From: PHAA01 sp964457945
Lineage (GTDB): Bacteria > Bacillota > Syntrophomonadia > Syntrophomonadales > Syntrophomonadaceae
Assembly (NCBI GenBank): GCA_964457945.1
Contig: CAYWFX010000004.1
Span: forward strand, 124,001-188,000
Direction of reading: 5' to 3'
DNA length: 64,000 nucleotides
A model generated the notes under the pieces. That model was not told the origin of the DNA. It worked only from the letters and a program-made list of their open reading frames with translations, and made no database searches. A program made the position numbers and the translations under genes. Positions 8,282 through 16,905 of this stretch are shown one piece after another. Position 1 is the first letter of the stretch. Every line of letters starts with the position of its first letter.

Positions 8282-8839
8282 ATGATAGACGAAATTATCG
8301 AAGATGCTGAGGGAAGAATGAACAAAGCCATAGAACATTTAAGCGGCGATTATGCTAGCCTTAGAGCGGGAAGGGCTAATCCTGCCATGGTGGATAAAAT
8401 TATGGTTAATTATTATGGTGCATTGACACCTATGAACCAACTTGCTAACATAAATGTTCCCGAAGCTCGACTTTTAGTAATAAACCCCTGGGATAAAGGG
8501 AGTATAGTTGATATAGAAAAGGCGATTTTGAGATCTGATTTAGGAGTTAATCCCAGTAATGATGGCAATGTAATTAGGATTATTATTCCCCAATTGACTG
8601 AGGACCGGAGAAAAGATTTGGTCAAGGTAGTCAAGAAAAGAGGCGAGGAAGCTAAAGTCGCTATTCGAAATATTCGAAGAGAGGCCAATGATTTGATCAA
8701 AGCTACTGAAAAGGAAAAATTAATTTCCGAAGATGCTAGCAAAACGGGACAGAGCGATATACAGAAGATTACTGATAAATATATTAAAGATATAGACCAG
8801 GTAATACTGCTCAAAGAAAAAGAGATAATGGAAGTTTAA
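8282..8839 (+). CDS. frr: Ribosome recycling factor
   Basis: RRF splits the post-termination ribosome together with EF-G. The 185-residue length is standard, with the family segments SLRAGRANPAMVDKI, YYGALTPMNQLANI and the helical C-terminus with IRNIRREAND. ATG 8282 follows pyrH almost directly (GGGAGG upstream). Last gene of the rpsB transcription unit, followed by a terminator. Confidence 0.97.
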   Translation: MIDEIIEDAEGRMNKAIEHLSGDYASLRAGRANPAMVDKIMVNYYGALTPMNQLANINVPEARLLVINPWDKGSIVDIEKAILRSDLGVNPSNDGNVIRIIIPQLTEDRRKDLVKVVKKRGEEAKVAIRNIRREANDLIKATEKEKLISEDASKTGQSDIQKITDKYIKDIDQVILLKEKEIMEV

Positions 8840-8884
8840 CTCATTTTTTTGGCAATATTAGTGGATTATGATCATGGAAATGGT

Positions 8885-8890
8885 TATAAT
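8885..8890 (+). promoter_or_regulatory. Possible -10 box just before the frr terminator
   Basis: A perfect TATAAT lies downstream of frr, with only a weak -35 match (TGGATT, 8862-8867). Transcription from it would start close to 8897 and meet the terminator at 8900 at once, so it would make a very short RNA or act as an attenuated promoter for uppS. Weak evidence. Confidence 0.25.
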
Positions 8891-8899
8891 AGCAACATA

Positions 8900-8919
8900 C
8901 CCCCATTTTCGGGGGTTTT
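8900..8919 (+). terminator. Intrinsic terminator after frr
   Basis: CCCCC (8900-8904), loop ATTTTC, GGGGG (8911-8915), then TTTT. It closes the rpsB-tsf-pyrH-frr unit. Confidence 0.85.
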
Positions 8920-8927
8920 GTTGATTG

Positions 8928-9087
8928 GGGACTATAAAGGGATAAACAAGGCAGAATACTCCGAGTATTTTTCGTGCTAGACAAGGCGTCAAAGCGCGGT
9001 AATACTGGAGGTATTATCGTGTTTTGATAACGAAGTATAGCGCGAAAAAGACCGGAGTAAATGACTGGTTTATTTCTTTATAGTCCC
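8928..9087. repeat. 160-bp nearly complete inverted repeat (MITE- or REP-like palindromic element)
   Basis: The outer arms GGGACTATAAAG (8928) and CTTTATAGTCCC (ending 9087) pair perfectly. Inside them GATAAAC pairs with GTTTAT, and TACTCCG (8957) with CGGAGTA (9053-9059). Then TTTTTCGTGCTA pairs with TAGCGCGAAAAA. Finally an inner stem, CAAAGCGCGGTAATAC with GTATTATCGTGTTTTG, pairs completely if G-U pairs are allowed. The many G-U rather than mismatch changes suggest folding as RNA. No coding capacity was seen. It ends 21 bases before the uppS start. No clear target-site duplication is visible. Confidence 0.75.
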
Positions 9088-9108
9088 TATGGCGAGAGAA
9101 GAGGAATA

Positions 9109-9861
9109 ATGGCTAAAAATAAGATTGAAGATGAAATTGACCTAAGCCAGGTACCCCAGCATATCGCTATTATTATGGATGGAAACGGAAGATGGGCAAA
9201 AAAAAGATTATTGCCCAGAACGATGGGGCATAGAGCAGGTATGGGTGCGTTAAAAAACATTGTCCAGGCCTGTAATGAATTGAACATTCCATTTTTAACT
9301 GTGTTTGCATTCTCCACCGAAAACTGGAAAAGACCGGTAATAGAGGTCGATTTCCTAATGCGGTTACTAATAGAATTCTTGCATAAAGAATTGGCTGAAT
9401 TGCATAGAAATAACGTGCAAATTCATGTCTTAGGTGATTATGAGGCAATTCCTATGGAGTGCCAAATAGAGATAAGGGAAGCATTAAAAATTACGAGGGA
9501 TAATAGTGGTCTGGTATTTAATATTGCTTTAAACTATGGAGCCCGTCAGGAAATTATTGGGGCGGTAAAACAACTGACCGAGAAAATAATTCAACGGGAG
9601 ATAAAACTGGAAGATATTAATGAAGAGATATTCTCTCAATTGCTTTATACCAAAGCTATGCCAGATCCGGATTTATTGATACGTACGGCGGGAGAAATGC
9701 GGATTAGTAATTTTATGTTGTGGCAGATTGCCTACGCTGAAATTGTAGTATGTGACATTCTTTGGCCTGATTTTTCTCGTGTGGATTTGATTAAAGCGAT
9801 TAAGGAATATCAAGGCAGAGATCGTAGATTTGGTGGCTTAAGCCAGGGATTGGCGGATTGA
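9109..9861 (+). CDS. uppS: Undecaprenyl diphosphate synthase (isoprenyl transferase)
   Basis: UppS condenses isopentenyl diphosphate onto farnesyl diphosphate to make the C55 lipid carrier for cell wall synthesis. The 250-residue protein has the catalytic IIMDGNGRWAKKR, FAFSTENW, ALNYGARQEI and the RTAGEMRISNF block (commonly RTSGEQRISNF). ATG 9109 is chosen because GAGAAGAGG precedes it; an upstream ATG at 9061 lies inside the palindromic element. It overlaps or abuts cdsA, the conserved neighbour. Confidence 0.95.
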   Translation: MAKNKIEDEIDLSQVPQHIAIIMDGNGRWAKKRLLPRTMGHRAGMGALKNIVQACNELNIPFLTVFAFSTENWKRPVIEVDFLMRLLIEFLHKELAELHRNNVQIHVLGDYEAIPMECQIEIREALKITRDNSGLVFNIALNYGARQEIIGAVKQLTEKIIQREIKLEDINEEIFSQLLYTKAMPDPDLLIRTAGEMRISNFMLWQIAYAEIVVCDILWPDFSRVDLIKAIKEYQGRDRRFGGLSQGLAD

Positions 9862-9866
9862 TATTA

Positions 9867-10652
9867 ATGCTTAAAACGCGGATAATTACTGCACTTGTGG
9901 GTACCCCTCTTCTTATAGGAGTTTTGTATCTAGGAGGGGTTTATTGGCAGGGCTTTATGGCTCTCCTGGCTGTGATAGCCCTTTACGAGTATTGCACTAT
10001 GATGCGTAATAAGGGTTTTAAACCGCTAGTATTACCGGCCTATTTTATTACCCTCATACTATTATTCAGGGGGCAGTTATCCTCATACCTACCGGGATTG
10101 ATTTTCATGGCTTTATTCCTGATGGTTTTAGTCTTGGTGACCACATATCCTCGTTTTTGCTTTGATGATATAGTATTCAGTTTTTTTGGTGCTTTTTATA
10201 TCGGTTATCTTCTTAGTTATGCTCTGGTTTTTAATGAATCGGAAAAAGTATTTTCTTACATATTCTTGGTGTTTATAATGACCTGGGCCAGCGATGTAGG
10301 TGGATATTTATTTGGGAAGCTTTGGGGGAAGAATAAGCTTAGTCCCCAATTAAGTCCTGGGAAGACCTGGGAGGGAGCGATTGGGGGAGTGCTGGTGACA
10401 GTAGCCTTGGTCCTTTTGTTCAATGCTTGGGTGAAAATGGAGAATATTAATTTATACTATACAGTATTGCTGGGGGTGTTGGCCAGTATAACGGCCCAAT
10501 TGGGGGACTTATTGGAGTCGGCTATGAAAAGGTATTTTGAAGTAAAGGATTCTGGCCATATTATTCCCGGACACGGGGGAGTTTTAGATCGCTTCGATAG
10601 TTTTATGCTGTTATTGCCCATAGTTTATTATTTCTTGGTGGTATTAGCATGA
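9867..10652 (+). CDS. cdsA: Phosphatidate cytidylyltransferase
   Basis: CdsA makes CDP-diacylglycerol from phosphatidic acid and CTP in the membrane. The 261-residue protein is largely hydrophobic with about seven or eight membrane segments. The C-terminal signature SPQLSPGKTWEGAIGG, followed by GHGGVLDRFDS, is diagnostic. The start is ATG 9867, or TTG 9858, which would overlap the uppS stop. Part of the uppS-cdsA-dxr-rseP-ispG-proS run. Confidence 0.93.
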   Translation: MLKTRIITALVGTPLLIGVLYLGGVYWQGFMALLAVIALYEYCTMMRNKGFKPLVLPAYFITLILLFRGQLSSYLPGLIFMALFLMVLVLVTTYPRFCFDDIVFSFFGAFYIGYLLSYALVFNESEKVFSYIFLVFIMTWASDVGGYLFGKLWGKNKLSPQLSPGKTWEGAIGGVLVTVALVLLFNAWVKMENINLYYTVLLGVLASITAQLGDLLESAMKRYFEVKDSGHIIPGHGGVLDRFDSFMLLLPIVYYFLVVLA

Positions 10653-10688
10653 ACCAGGGAATAAATATATAGGGCGAGGTGATAATAA

Positions 10689-11810
10689 TTGGATCCGGAA
10701 CTACTGAAAAGTCTCAAGAAGCTGGTGAAACTGAGTATTTTTGTTATGGCTTTAATTGCCGTATACCTGTTATTCACTTATGTGTTTCCCATATTCGCTA
10801 AAATTATGGCCTTTTTACCGGCGATTTTTATGCCCTTCATTTTTGCTATACTGTTAGCATTACTCATTGAACCAGTTGTTAATCTATTCGAAAAGCATAT
10901 GCGGCTTAAACGTAGCTGGGCGGTTTTTTTTAGCCTGATCCTCGTCATCGGTGGATTTTTATCCATAGTGTCCTTGTTGGTGACGGTAACTATCCGAGAG
11001 ATGTCGGCCTTGTATCGCTTGGCCCTATCCCACTCCGATCAGATTATTGCCCAGGTTATGACTTTCCTAACCAATTTCAGGTTATCCTATCTACAATTAA
11101 ACCTACCTCCTCAGGTTCAGGCAGCTCTGCAAGATAACCTGCAAAAGGGGGTGCTGTTATTGCAGCACCTAATGAATACCAGCATAAATGGCTTGGCTCA
11201 AGGATTTGCCAGTTTGCCAGGCATATTAGTATTCCTGGGTATATCCACCGTGGCGACTTTCTTTATTATTAAAGATAGAGCTTTAATTAGAACTTTTGTA
11301 ATTGATATTTTGCCCTCCCCAGCGCGCTCCAAGACCAGAGATGTAATAAATGAACTACTCAAGGCTTTGAGCGGCTTTTTTAAAGCCTACAGCATACTTA
11401 TTACTATTACAGCTATAATAACGTTGGTAGCTTTGAAAATTATTGGCGTTAAGTATGCTTTCACCCTAGGTATAGTGATTGGTCTTTTGGATATTTTGCC
11501 GGTATTGGGACCGGGAGCCATTATGGTTCCTTGGATAATCTGGGAGTTTATGACCAGTAATACGAGCATGGGGATTAGTCTTCTGGTGGTTTATGCTACA
11601 ATATCAGTAATTAGACAGTTTCTGGAACCGCAAATTGTGGGAGATAGTATCGGGTTACATCCCCTGGCTACCCTGGTTTCGCTTTATGTGGGCTTACAGT
11701 TAGGCGGATTAGTAGGAATGATCATGGGGCCGGTGCTGGTGGTCATTTTTATTGCCACTTACCGGGCTGGTTTGCTGGATAGATTTGACTGGAGGGAAAA
11801 ACGTGAGTGA
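10689..11810 (+). CDS. AI-2E (YtvI/PerM-type) family membrane permease
   Basis: A 373-residue polytopic protein of the AI-2E transporter family, with about eight hydrophobic helices. The family hallmark lies near the C-terminus (GLLDILPVLGPGAIMVPW, then QFLEPQIVGDSIGLHPLATL). Members include autoinducer exporters and sodium/proton antiporters, so the substrate cannot be named here. It starts at TTG 10689 with GGGCGAGGTGA upstream. Its 3' end overlaps dxr by 8 bases, so it belongs to this operon, although it is not a regular member of the dxr-rseP neighbourhood. Confidence 0.85.
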   Translation: MDPELLKSLKKLVKLSIFVMALIAVYLLFTYVFPIFAKIMAFLPAIFMPFIFAILLALLIEPVVNLFEKHMRLKRSWAVFFSLILVIGGFLSIVSLLVTVTIREMSALYRLALSHSDQIIAQVMTFLTNFRLSYLQLNLPPQVQAALQDNLQKGVLLLQHLMNTSINGLAQGFASLPGILVFLGISTVATFFIIKDRALIRTFVIDILPSPARSKTRDVINELLKALSGFFKAYSILITITAIITLVALKIIGVKYAFTLGIVIGLLDILPVLGPGAIMVPWIIWEFMTSNTSMGISLLVVYATISVIRQFLEPQIVGDSIGLHPLATLVSLYVGLQLGGLVGMIMGPVLVVIFIATYRAGLLDRFDWREKRE

Positions 11811-12969
11811 CAGGCCAATTAATCTCATAATACTAGGCTCGACCGGGTCGATTGGGGAACAAGCCCTCCAGGTAGTTGACCTGCATCCCGATAAATTTAA
11901 AGTAGTTGGGTTGGCGGCTCGTGATGAAGTGGATGTTCTAGCCCAGCAGGCAGAAAAATATCAGCCCCGTGCGGTTGCTCTGGGTGAGGAGAAATATTAC
12001 GGACAATTAAAAATGAAGCTCTCAGATAAAGTCCGTTTGCTGGTGGGAACGGAGGGAATGTGTGAACTGGCTTCACTTGAAGATGTTGATACTGTATTAG
12101 TCGCATTAAGCGGAGCAGTTGGCATTCGGCCTACTCTGGCAGCAATTAAGAAATCCAGGCGGATTGCTTTGGCGAACAAGGAAACCCTGGTCGCGGCCGG
12201 GGATCTGGTGATGAACTTAGCTCAAGAGATGGGTGCAATTATGATCCCGGTTGATAGTGAACATTCTGCTATATTTCAGTGTCTGGCAGGGGAAAGCAAA
12301 TTTTTACGCAACCTATGGTTAACTGCTTCCGGTGGGCCATTCAGGGATTTTGATCAAGAACAATTAGATAATGTAACTGTGGATATGGCTCTCAAACACC
12401 CGAATTGGAAGATGGGCCCTAAGATAACGATTGATTCGGCCACGCTGATGAATAAAGGCCTGGAGGTAATTGAGGCCCATCATTTGTTTGCAGTGGACTA
12501 TGACCATATTCAGGTTTTGGTGCAAAAAGAGAGTGTTATTCATTCCATGGTAGAATTAGTGGATGGTTCTTTTCTAGGGCACCTAGGAGTGGCTGACATG
12601 AGAATTCCCATTCAATATGCACTGACATACCCGGAAAGATTTAATTCCCCGGCGGCTCAACTTGATTTTAGCCAGCTGGGCTGTATTCATTTTCAAAAAC
12701 CAGATACAGAGAAGTTTCCTTTGTTAAAAATCGCATATGAGGCCGGGCGAGAGGGAGGTACCATGCCAGCAGTCATGAATGCTGCTAATGAAGTAGCGGT
12801 TAATCATTTCCTGAATCGAGATATAGGTTTTATGGGAATTACCGCAACGGTGACAAAAGTAATGGAAAAACATGATATTGATTATCATCCTGACCTGGAA
12901 GACATCCTGTTAGCGGATGCTTGGGCCCGGGAGTTTTGCCATAGCTTGATTGTGAAGGGAGATATATAA
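11803..12969 (+). CDS. dxr: 1-deoxy-D-xylulose 5-phosphate reductoisomerase
   Basis: Dxr converts DXP to 2-C-methyl-D-erythritol 4-phosphate with NADPH, the committed step of the MEP isoprenoid pathway. The 388-residue protein has NADPH-binding LGSTGSIGEQAL, the metal/substrate site VDSEHSAIFQ, TASGGPF and HPNWKMGPKITIDSATLMNKGLE. GTG 11803 lies behind GGAGGG and overlaps the permease gene end. It is followed by rseP with a one-base overlap, and ispG of the same pathway comes next. Confidence 0.97.
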   Translation: MSDRPINLIILGSTGSIGEQALQVVDLHPDKFKVVGLAARDEVDVLAQQAEKYQPRAVALGEEKYYGQLKMKLSDKVRLLVGTEGMCELASLEDVDTVLVALSGAVGIRPTLAAIKKSRRIALANKETLVAAGDLVMNLAQEMGAIMIPVDSEHSAIFQCLAGESKFLRNLWLTASGGPFRDFDQEQLDNVTVDMALKHPNWKMGPKITIDSATLMNKGLEVIEAHHLFAVDYDHIQVLVQKESVIHSMVELVDGSFLGHLGVADMRIPIQYALTYPERFNSPAAQLDFSQLGCIHFQKPDTEKFPLLKIAYEAGREGGTMPAVMNAANEVAVNHFLNRDIGFMGITATVTKVMEKHDIDYHPDLEDILLADAWAREFCHSLIVKGDI

Positions 12970-14000
12970 TGACCATTGTAATAGCATTAATTATCATTGC
13001 CATACTAATTCTGGCTCATGAATGGGGTCACTTTATAGTAGCTCGCCGAGTGGGTATTCCCGTTCATGAGTTCAGTCTGGGTTTTGGTTATAAACTATTT
13101 TCTACTCGGAAAAACGGGGTGGAATACTCACTGCGGCTAATACCGCTAGGAGGGTTCGTGCGCATGGCAGGCGAGGAACCTGGTGATATGGACAATCCTA
13201 ACGGATTCAATACCAGGAAACCGTGGGAAAAGATTGCGGTTGCTTTCGCTGGGCCATTTATGAATTTTGTATTAGCTATATTTATTTTCATTTATACCTT
13301 TGCAGTGATCGGAATAGCTCAACCGATGGACGATGCAATTGTAGGTGAGATTTTGAAAGGCAAACCAGCGGAAAGTGCGGGATTACAGACCAATGACCGG
13401 ATATTGATGGTTAATGGCAAAAATGTAAGCAGCTGGAATGATTTTGTGGGCACAATAAAGAATAATAATGTGGGTGTACCGCTGGAGCTTAAAATTGATA
13501 GAGGTGGAGCCATTAACACTCTTACCTTGAAATCGATTCAAGATGAAGCTACTGGCAAGCCTATAGTGGGAATATATCCTCAGGTCGAGTTTGAAAGACA
13601 AGGCATACTGAACGCCGTTAAACTAGGGTTTAGTCAGACCTACCAAATGACTGCACTGCTTTTGGGCAGTCTAGGTATGTTATTTACTGGGGGTGCATCT
13701 GCTTCAGATCTGGCTGGTCCAGTCGGGATCACTAATATGGTTGGAGAAGCTGCCCGAGGAGGGACGGCAGTTTTATTAGGTTTTGCAGCCTTTTTAAGTA
13801 TAAATCTAGGCATTTTAAACCTTTTGCCGATTCCCGCCCTGGATGGCAGTCGTATGGTTTTTGCGCTGGTAGAGGGCGTACGCAGAAAACCACTTGATCC
13901 GGAAAAAGAGGGGTTCATTCATTGGGTGGGTTTTATTTTTCTGATGTCAATCATTGTTTTTGCTACTTATAATGATATAGTTAGACTATTTAAGGGATGA
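12969..14000 (+). CDS. rseP: Site-2 intramembrane metalloprotease RseP
   Basis: A 343-residue zinc protease that cleaves membrane proteins within the bilayer (RasP/RseP family). The zinc motif HEWGH is in the first helix (about residue 17). A single PDZ domain spans about residues 120-200 (GLQTNDRILMVNGKNVSSW). The third catalytic motif NLLPIPALDGSRM lies near residue 280. It starts at ATG 12969, overlapping the dxr stop. In Bacillus, RasP acts on anti-sigma factors and FtsL; the targets here are unknown. Confidence 0.95.
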   Translation: MTIVIALIIIAILILAHEWGHFIVARRVGIPVHEFSLGFGYKLFSTRKNGVEYSLRLIPLGGFVRMAGEEPGDMDNPNGFNTRKPWEKIAVAFAGPFMNFVLAIFIFIYTFAVIGIAQPMDDAIVGEILKGKPAESAGLQTNDRILMVNGKNVSSWNDFVGTIKNNNVGVPLELKIDRGGAINTLTLKSIQDEATGKPIVGIYPQVEFERQGILNAVKLGFSQTYQMTALLLGSLGMLFTGGASASDLAGPVGITNMVGEAARGGTAVLLGFAAFLSINLGILNLLPIPALDGSRMVFALVEGVRRKPLDPEKEGFIHWVGFIFLMSIIVFATYNDIVRLFKG

Positions 14001-14004
14001 TAAT

Positions 14005-15060
14005 ATGCGCAGGAAATCTAGAACGGTAATGATAGGTAAGCTGGCCGTGGGAGGGGACAACCCCATAGCGGTTCAGTCTATGACAAGTACAGATACTCGC
14101 AATATACCGGCTACCGTGGAACAAATTAGGAGACTGGAGCAAGCTGGCTGCGAATTGGTAAGGGTAGCTGTAGTGGATGAAGATGCGGCATCAGCCATTA
14201 AAGGTATAAAAAAGGCGATATCCATTCCTTTGGTTGCGGATATTCATTTTGATTATAAACTTGCCTTAAAAAGCCTGGCCGCAGGTGCAGATGGGTTACG
14301 AATCAATCCAGGCAATATTGGAGATAAAATCAAGGTAGCGGCGGTGGTAAATGCATGCAAAGATATGCAAATACCTATTCGCATTGGGGTTAATTCTGGC
14401 TCTTTAGATAAAAGCATGTTGGAGAAATATAAGGGAATCTGCCCGGAAGCCATGGTAGAAAGTGCTCTGCAAAATATAAGAGTATTAGAGGATATGGATT
14501 TTAGAGAGATTAAAATTTCCTTGAAATCGTCCTCAGTATTGTTGAGTTTGGAAGCCTATCGAATGATGGCAGAAAAAGTGGATTATCCTTTGCATATTGG
14601 AATAACCGAAGCCGGCACTAAAGATCGGGCTTTAATAAAATCTGCACTGGGTATCGGAATGCTTCTTTATGAAGGCATAGGGGATACAGTGCGGGTTTCT
14701 CTGACTGCTGACCCGGTAGAGGAAGTCTGGGCGGCTTATGAGATATTGCGAGGTTTAGGACTGCGGAATCGGGGCGTGGAATTAATATCCTGTCCTACCT
14801 GCGGGCGCTGTGAGATTGATTTAATCAAGCTGGCTGAGGAGATAGACCGGACCATACGTACTATGCCAGAACCTCTTAAAGTGGCGGTTATGGGTTGTGT
14901 AGTGAATGGACCCGGTGAAGCCAGGGAAGCCGATGTAGGTATAGCCGGAGGCCGGGGCTTTGGTTTTTTGTTCCGCAAAGGGGAAATTATCAAAAAAGTT
15001 CCCGAAGGGGAACTGATGAGAGAGCTTTTGCATGAGATAGAGAAAATTAAACAGATTTAA
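14005..15060 (+). CDS. ispG: 4-hydroxy-3-methylbut-2-enyl diphosphate synthase (flavodoxin)
   Basis: IspG is a [4Fe-4S] enzyme that reduces MEcPP to HMBPP in the MEP pathway. The 351-residue protein begins RRKSRTVMIGKLAVGGDNPIAVQSMTSTDT. It carries the cluster cysteines in CPTCGRCEIDL and GCVVNGPGEA near the C-terminus. It starts four bases after rseP. Length matches the short bacterial form without the middle domain. Confidence 0.97.
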   Translation: MRRKSRTVMIGKLAVGGDNPIAVQSMTSTDTRNIPATVEQIRRLEQAGCELVRVAVVDEDAASAIKGIKKAISIPLVADIHFDYKLALKSLAAGADGLRINPGNIGDKIKVAAVVNACKDMQIPIRIGVNSGSLDKSMLEKYKGICPEAMVESALQNIRVLEDMDFREIKISLKSSSVLLSLEAYRMMAEKVDYPLHIGITEAGTKDRALIKSALGIGMLLYEGIGDTVRVSLTADPVEEVWAAYEILRGLGLRNRGVELISCPTCGRCEIDLIKLAEEIDRTIRTMPEPLKVAVMGCVVNGPGEAREADVGIAGGRGFGFLFRKGEIIKKVPEGELMRELLHEIEKIKQI

Positions 15061-15109
15061 GGACCTGTTGAAGTGAAATCTAAGAAATCAATTCATAGGA
15101 GGTAGGATA

Positions 15110-16822
15110 ATGAAGGCATCACAGTTGTTTTATCCCACATTAAGAGAGGTGCCCAGTGAAGCTGAGATTGCCAGCCATCAATTGTTGCTCCGGGCAGGTT
15201 TTATAAGAAAAACTACGGCAGGAGTCTATAGTTACCTGCCCTTGGCCAAACGAGTGCTCAGAAAGATTGAGAATATTATTAGGGAAGAGATGGATCGCGC
15301 CGGGGGGCAAGAGCTGATGATGCCCATCATCCAGCCCCAGGAATTATGGGAGAAATCAGGGCGCTGGTCAGTATACGGGGATGAAATGTTTCGCCTATAT
15401 GATAGGCATAACCGGGGTTTTGCATTAGGGCCCACCCATGAGGAAATTATAACCACCCTGGTTGATGCAGAGGTGCAGTCTTATCGTGATTTGCCCTTGC
15501 TCTTATATCAAATTCAAAACAAATACCGGGATGAAATCCGGCCTCGCTTTGGTTTGATGCGTGGCCGCGAGTTTATTATGAAAGACCTTTATTCTTTTGA
15601 CGTTGATTATGAGGGTTTGGATGTATCTTATAAAAAAATGTATGCTGCCTATCGGGCTATCTATGACAGAATGAACCTCAATTATCGGGTGGTAGAGGCT
15701 GATAGTGGGGCTATCGGAGGTAATGAAAGCCATGAGTTCATGGTCTTGGCTGATAGTGGGGAATGTACCGTGTTATATTGCGAAACCTGTGATTATGCAG
15801 CTAACCTGGAAAAGGCCGAGTGTACTATACAGGATGAACCATCGTCCGAGCTTAATTTAAGGGATATGGATAAAAGCCACACGCCTGGACTGAGAACCGT
15901 TCAGGATCTGGTCAAGAATATGGGTATTATCGAAAAAGAACTAGTTAAGACTCTCATGTACAATGCTGATGAGGAGATTATAGCAGTTGTTTTGAGAGGT
16001 GACCGGGATTTGAACGAGATAAAGTTGAAAAATTATCTCGGCTGTAACCAATTATTTATGGCCGATGAAGTTTCGGTTCGGGAGAGATGCGGAGCTGGCT
16101 TTGGGTCTCTAGGACCAGTGGGCTTAAATACTAAAATCTATGCCGATCTTGAACTTACTCAGATGCAGAATTTTAGTTGTGGAGCCAATGAAGATAACTA
16201 CCACTTTAGCAATGTTAATATGGGGCGAGATTTTATTCCGGAAGCGGTTGTTGACTTGAGAAATGCTGTGGAAGGCGATCTTTGTCCGGTTTGCAGCGCT
16301 AGTTTGCATTCCATACGAGGTATTGAAGTTGGTCACATCTTTAAACTAGGGACTAAATACTCAGATGCAATGGGAGCTAGTTTCATCAATGCCAATGGCG
16401 AAGAAAAGGCTATGGTTATGGGGTGTTACGGGATTGGTGTTTCTCGTACCATGGCAGCTGCTGTTGAACAAAATAATGATGCGAACGGGATTATATGGCC
16501 GATACCTATAGCCCCCTATCATGTAATAATTATTCCGGTTAACGCCAAGAAAGAAGAGCAAATGCAAGCAGCTAATGCCATATACGAGGAATTAATGGCA
16601 GAGGGCATTGAGGTTATTTTAGATGATCGGGATGAGCGAGCTGGGGTTAAATTTAAGGATGCCGATCTAATCGGTATTCCTATAAAAATTACCATTGGCC
16701 CTAAATCTTTGCAGGAAAAACAGGCTGAAGTGAAGAAAAGATGGGAAGGGGAAACCGAACTCGTTTCCTTGGATCAGGTGGTGAATACCATTAAGGGAAT
16801 TATTGCCGCAGGGATGAAATAA
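15110..16822 (+). CDS. proS: Prolyl-tRNA synthetase, bacterial type
   Basis: ProRS charges tRNA-Pro. The 570-residue protein is the bacterial form with class II motifs (motif 2 around YRDEIRPRFGLMRGREFIMKDLYSF; motif 3 around YGIGVSRTMAAAVEQ). An editing INS domain lies between them (about residues 225-400) and an anticodon-binding domain at the C-terminus (DDRDERAGVKFKDADLIG). ATG 15110 follows AGGAGG. The leader is only 49 bases, so there is no T-box. The ispG-proS-polC order is usual in Firmicutes. Confidence 0.97.
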   Translation: MKASQLFYPTLREVPSEAEIASHQLLLRAGFIRKTTAGVYSYLPLAKRVLRKIENIIREEMDRAGGQELMMPIIQPQELWEKSGRWSVYGDEMFRLYDRHNRGFALGPTHEEIITTLVDAEVQSYRDLPLLLYQIQNKYRDEIRPRFGLMRGREFIMKDLYSFDVDYEGLDVSYKKMYAAYRAIYDRMNLNYRVVEADSGAIGGNESHEFMVLADSGECTVLYCETCDYAANLEKAECTIQDEPSSELNLRDMDKSHTPGLRTVQDLVKNMGIIEKELVKTLMYNADEEIIAVVLRGDRDLNEIKLKNYLGCNQLFMADEVSVRERCGAGFGSLGPVGLNTKIYADLELTQMQNFSCGANEDNYHFSNVNMGRDFIPEAVVDLRNAVEGDLCPVCSASLHSIRGIEVGHIFKLGTKYSDAMGASFINANGEEKAMVMGCYGIGVSRTMAAAVEQNNDANGIIWPIPIAPYHVIIIPVNAKKEEQMQAANAIYEELMAEGIEVILDDRDERAGVKFKDADLIGIPIKITIGPKSLQEKQAEVKKRWEGETELVSLDQVVNTIKGIIAAGMK

Positions 16823-16838
16823 CTAGTTGTTAATTCAA

Positions 16839-16865
16839 TGTGACAGGGGAAGGTTCTCTGTCACA
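16839..16865 (+). terminator. Stem-loop between proS and mgtC-like gene
   Basis: TGTGACAG (16839-16846) pairs with CTGTCACA (16858-16865). There is no T run after it, so termination would be weak or Rho-dependent; it may instead stabilise the proS mRNA 3' end. Confidence 0.45.
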
Positions 16866-16905
16866 ACAATCAAGACTCCTAAAATACTATTTGGGTGGGT
16901 TATTT

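Noticed and set aside
9061..9108. Upstream ATG extension of uppS
   Set aside because: The extra 16 residues come from the palindromic element and lack a ribosome site; GAGAAGAGG precedes ATG 9109.
15061..15109. T-box riboswitch before proS
   Set aside because: The spacer from ispG is only 49 bases, too short for a T-box.
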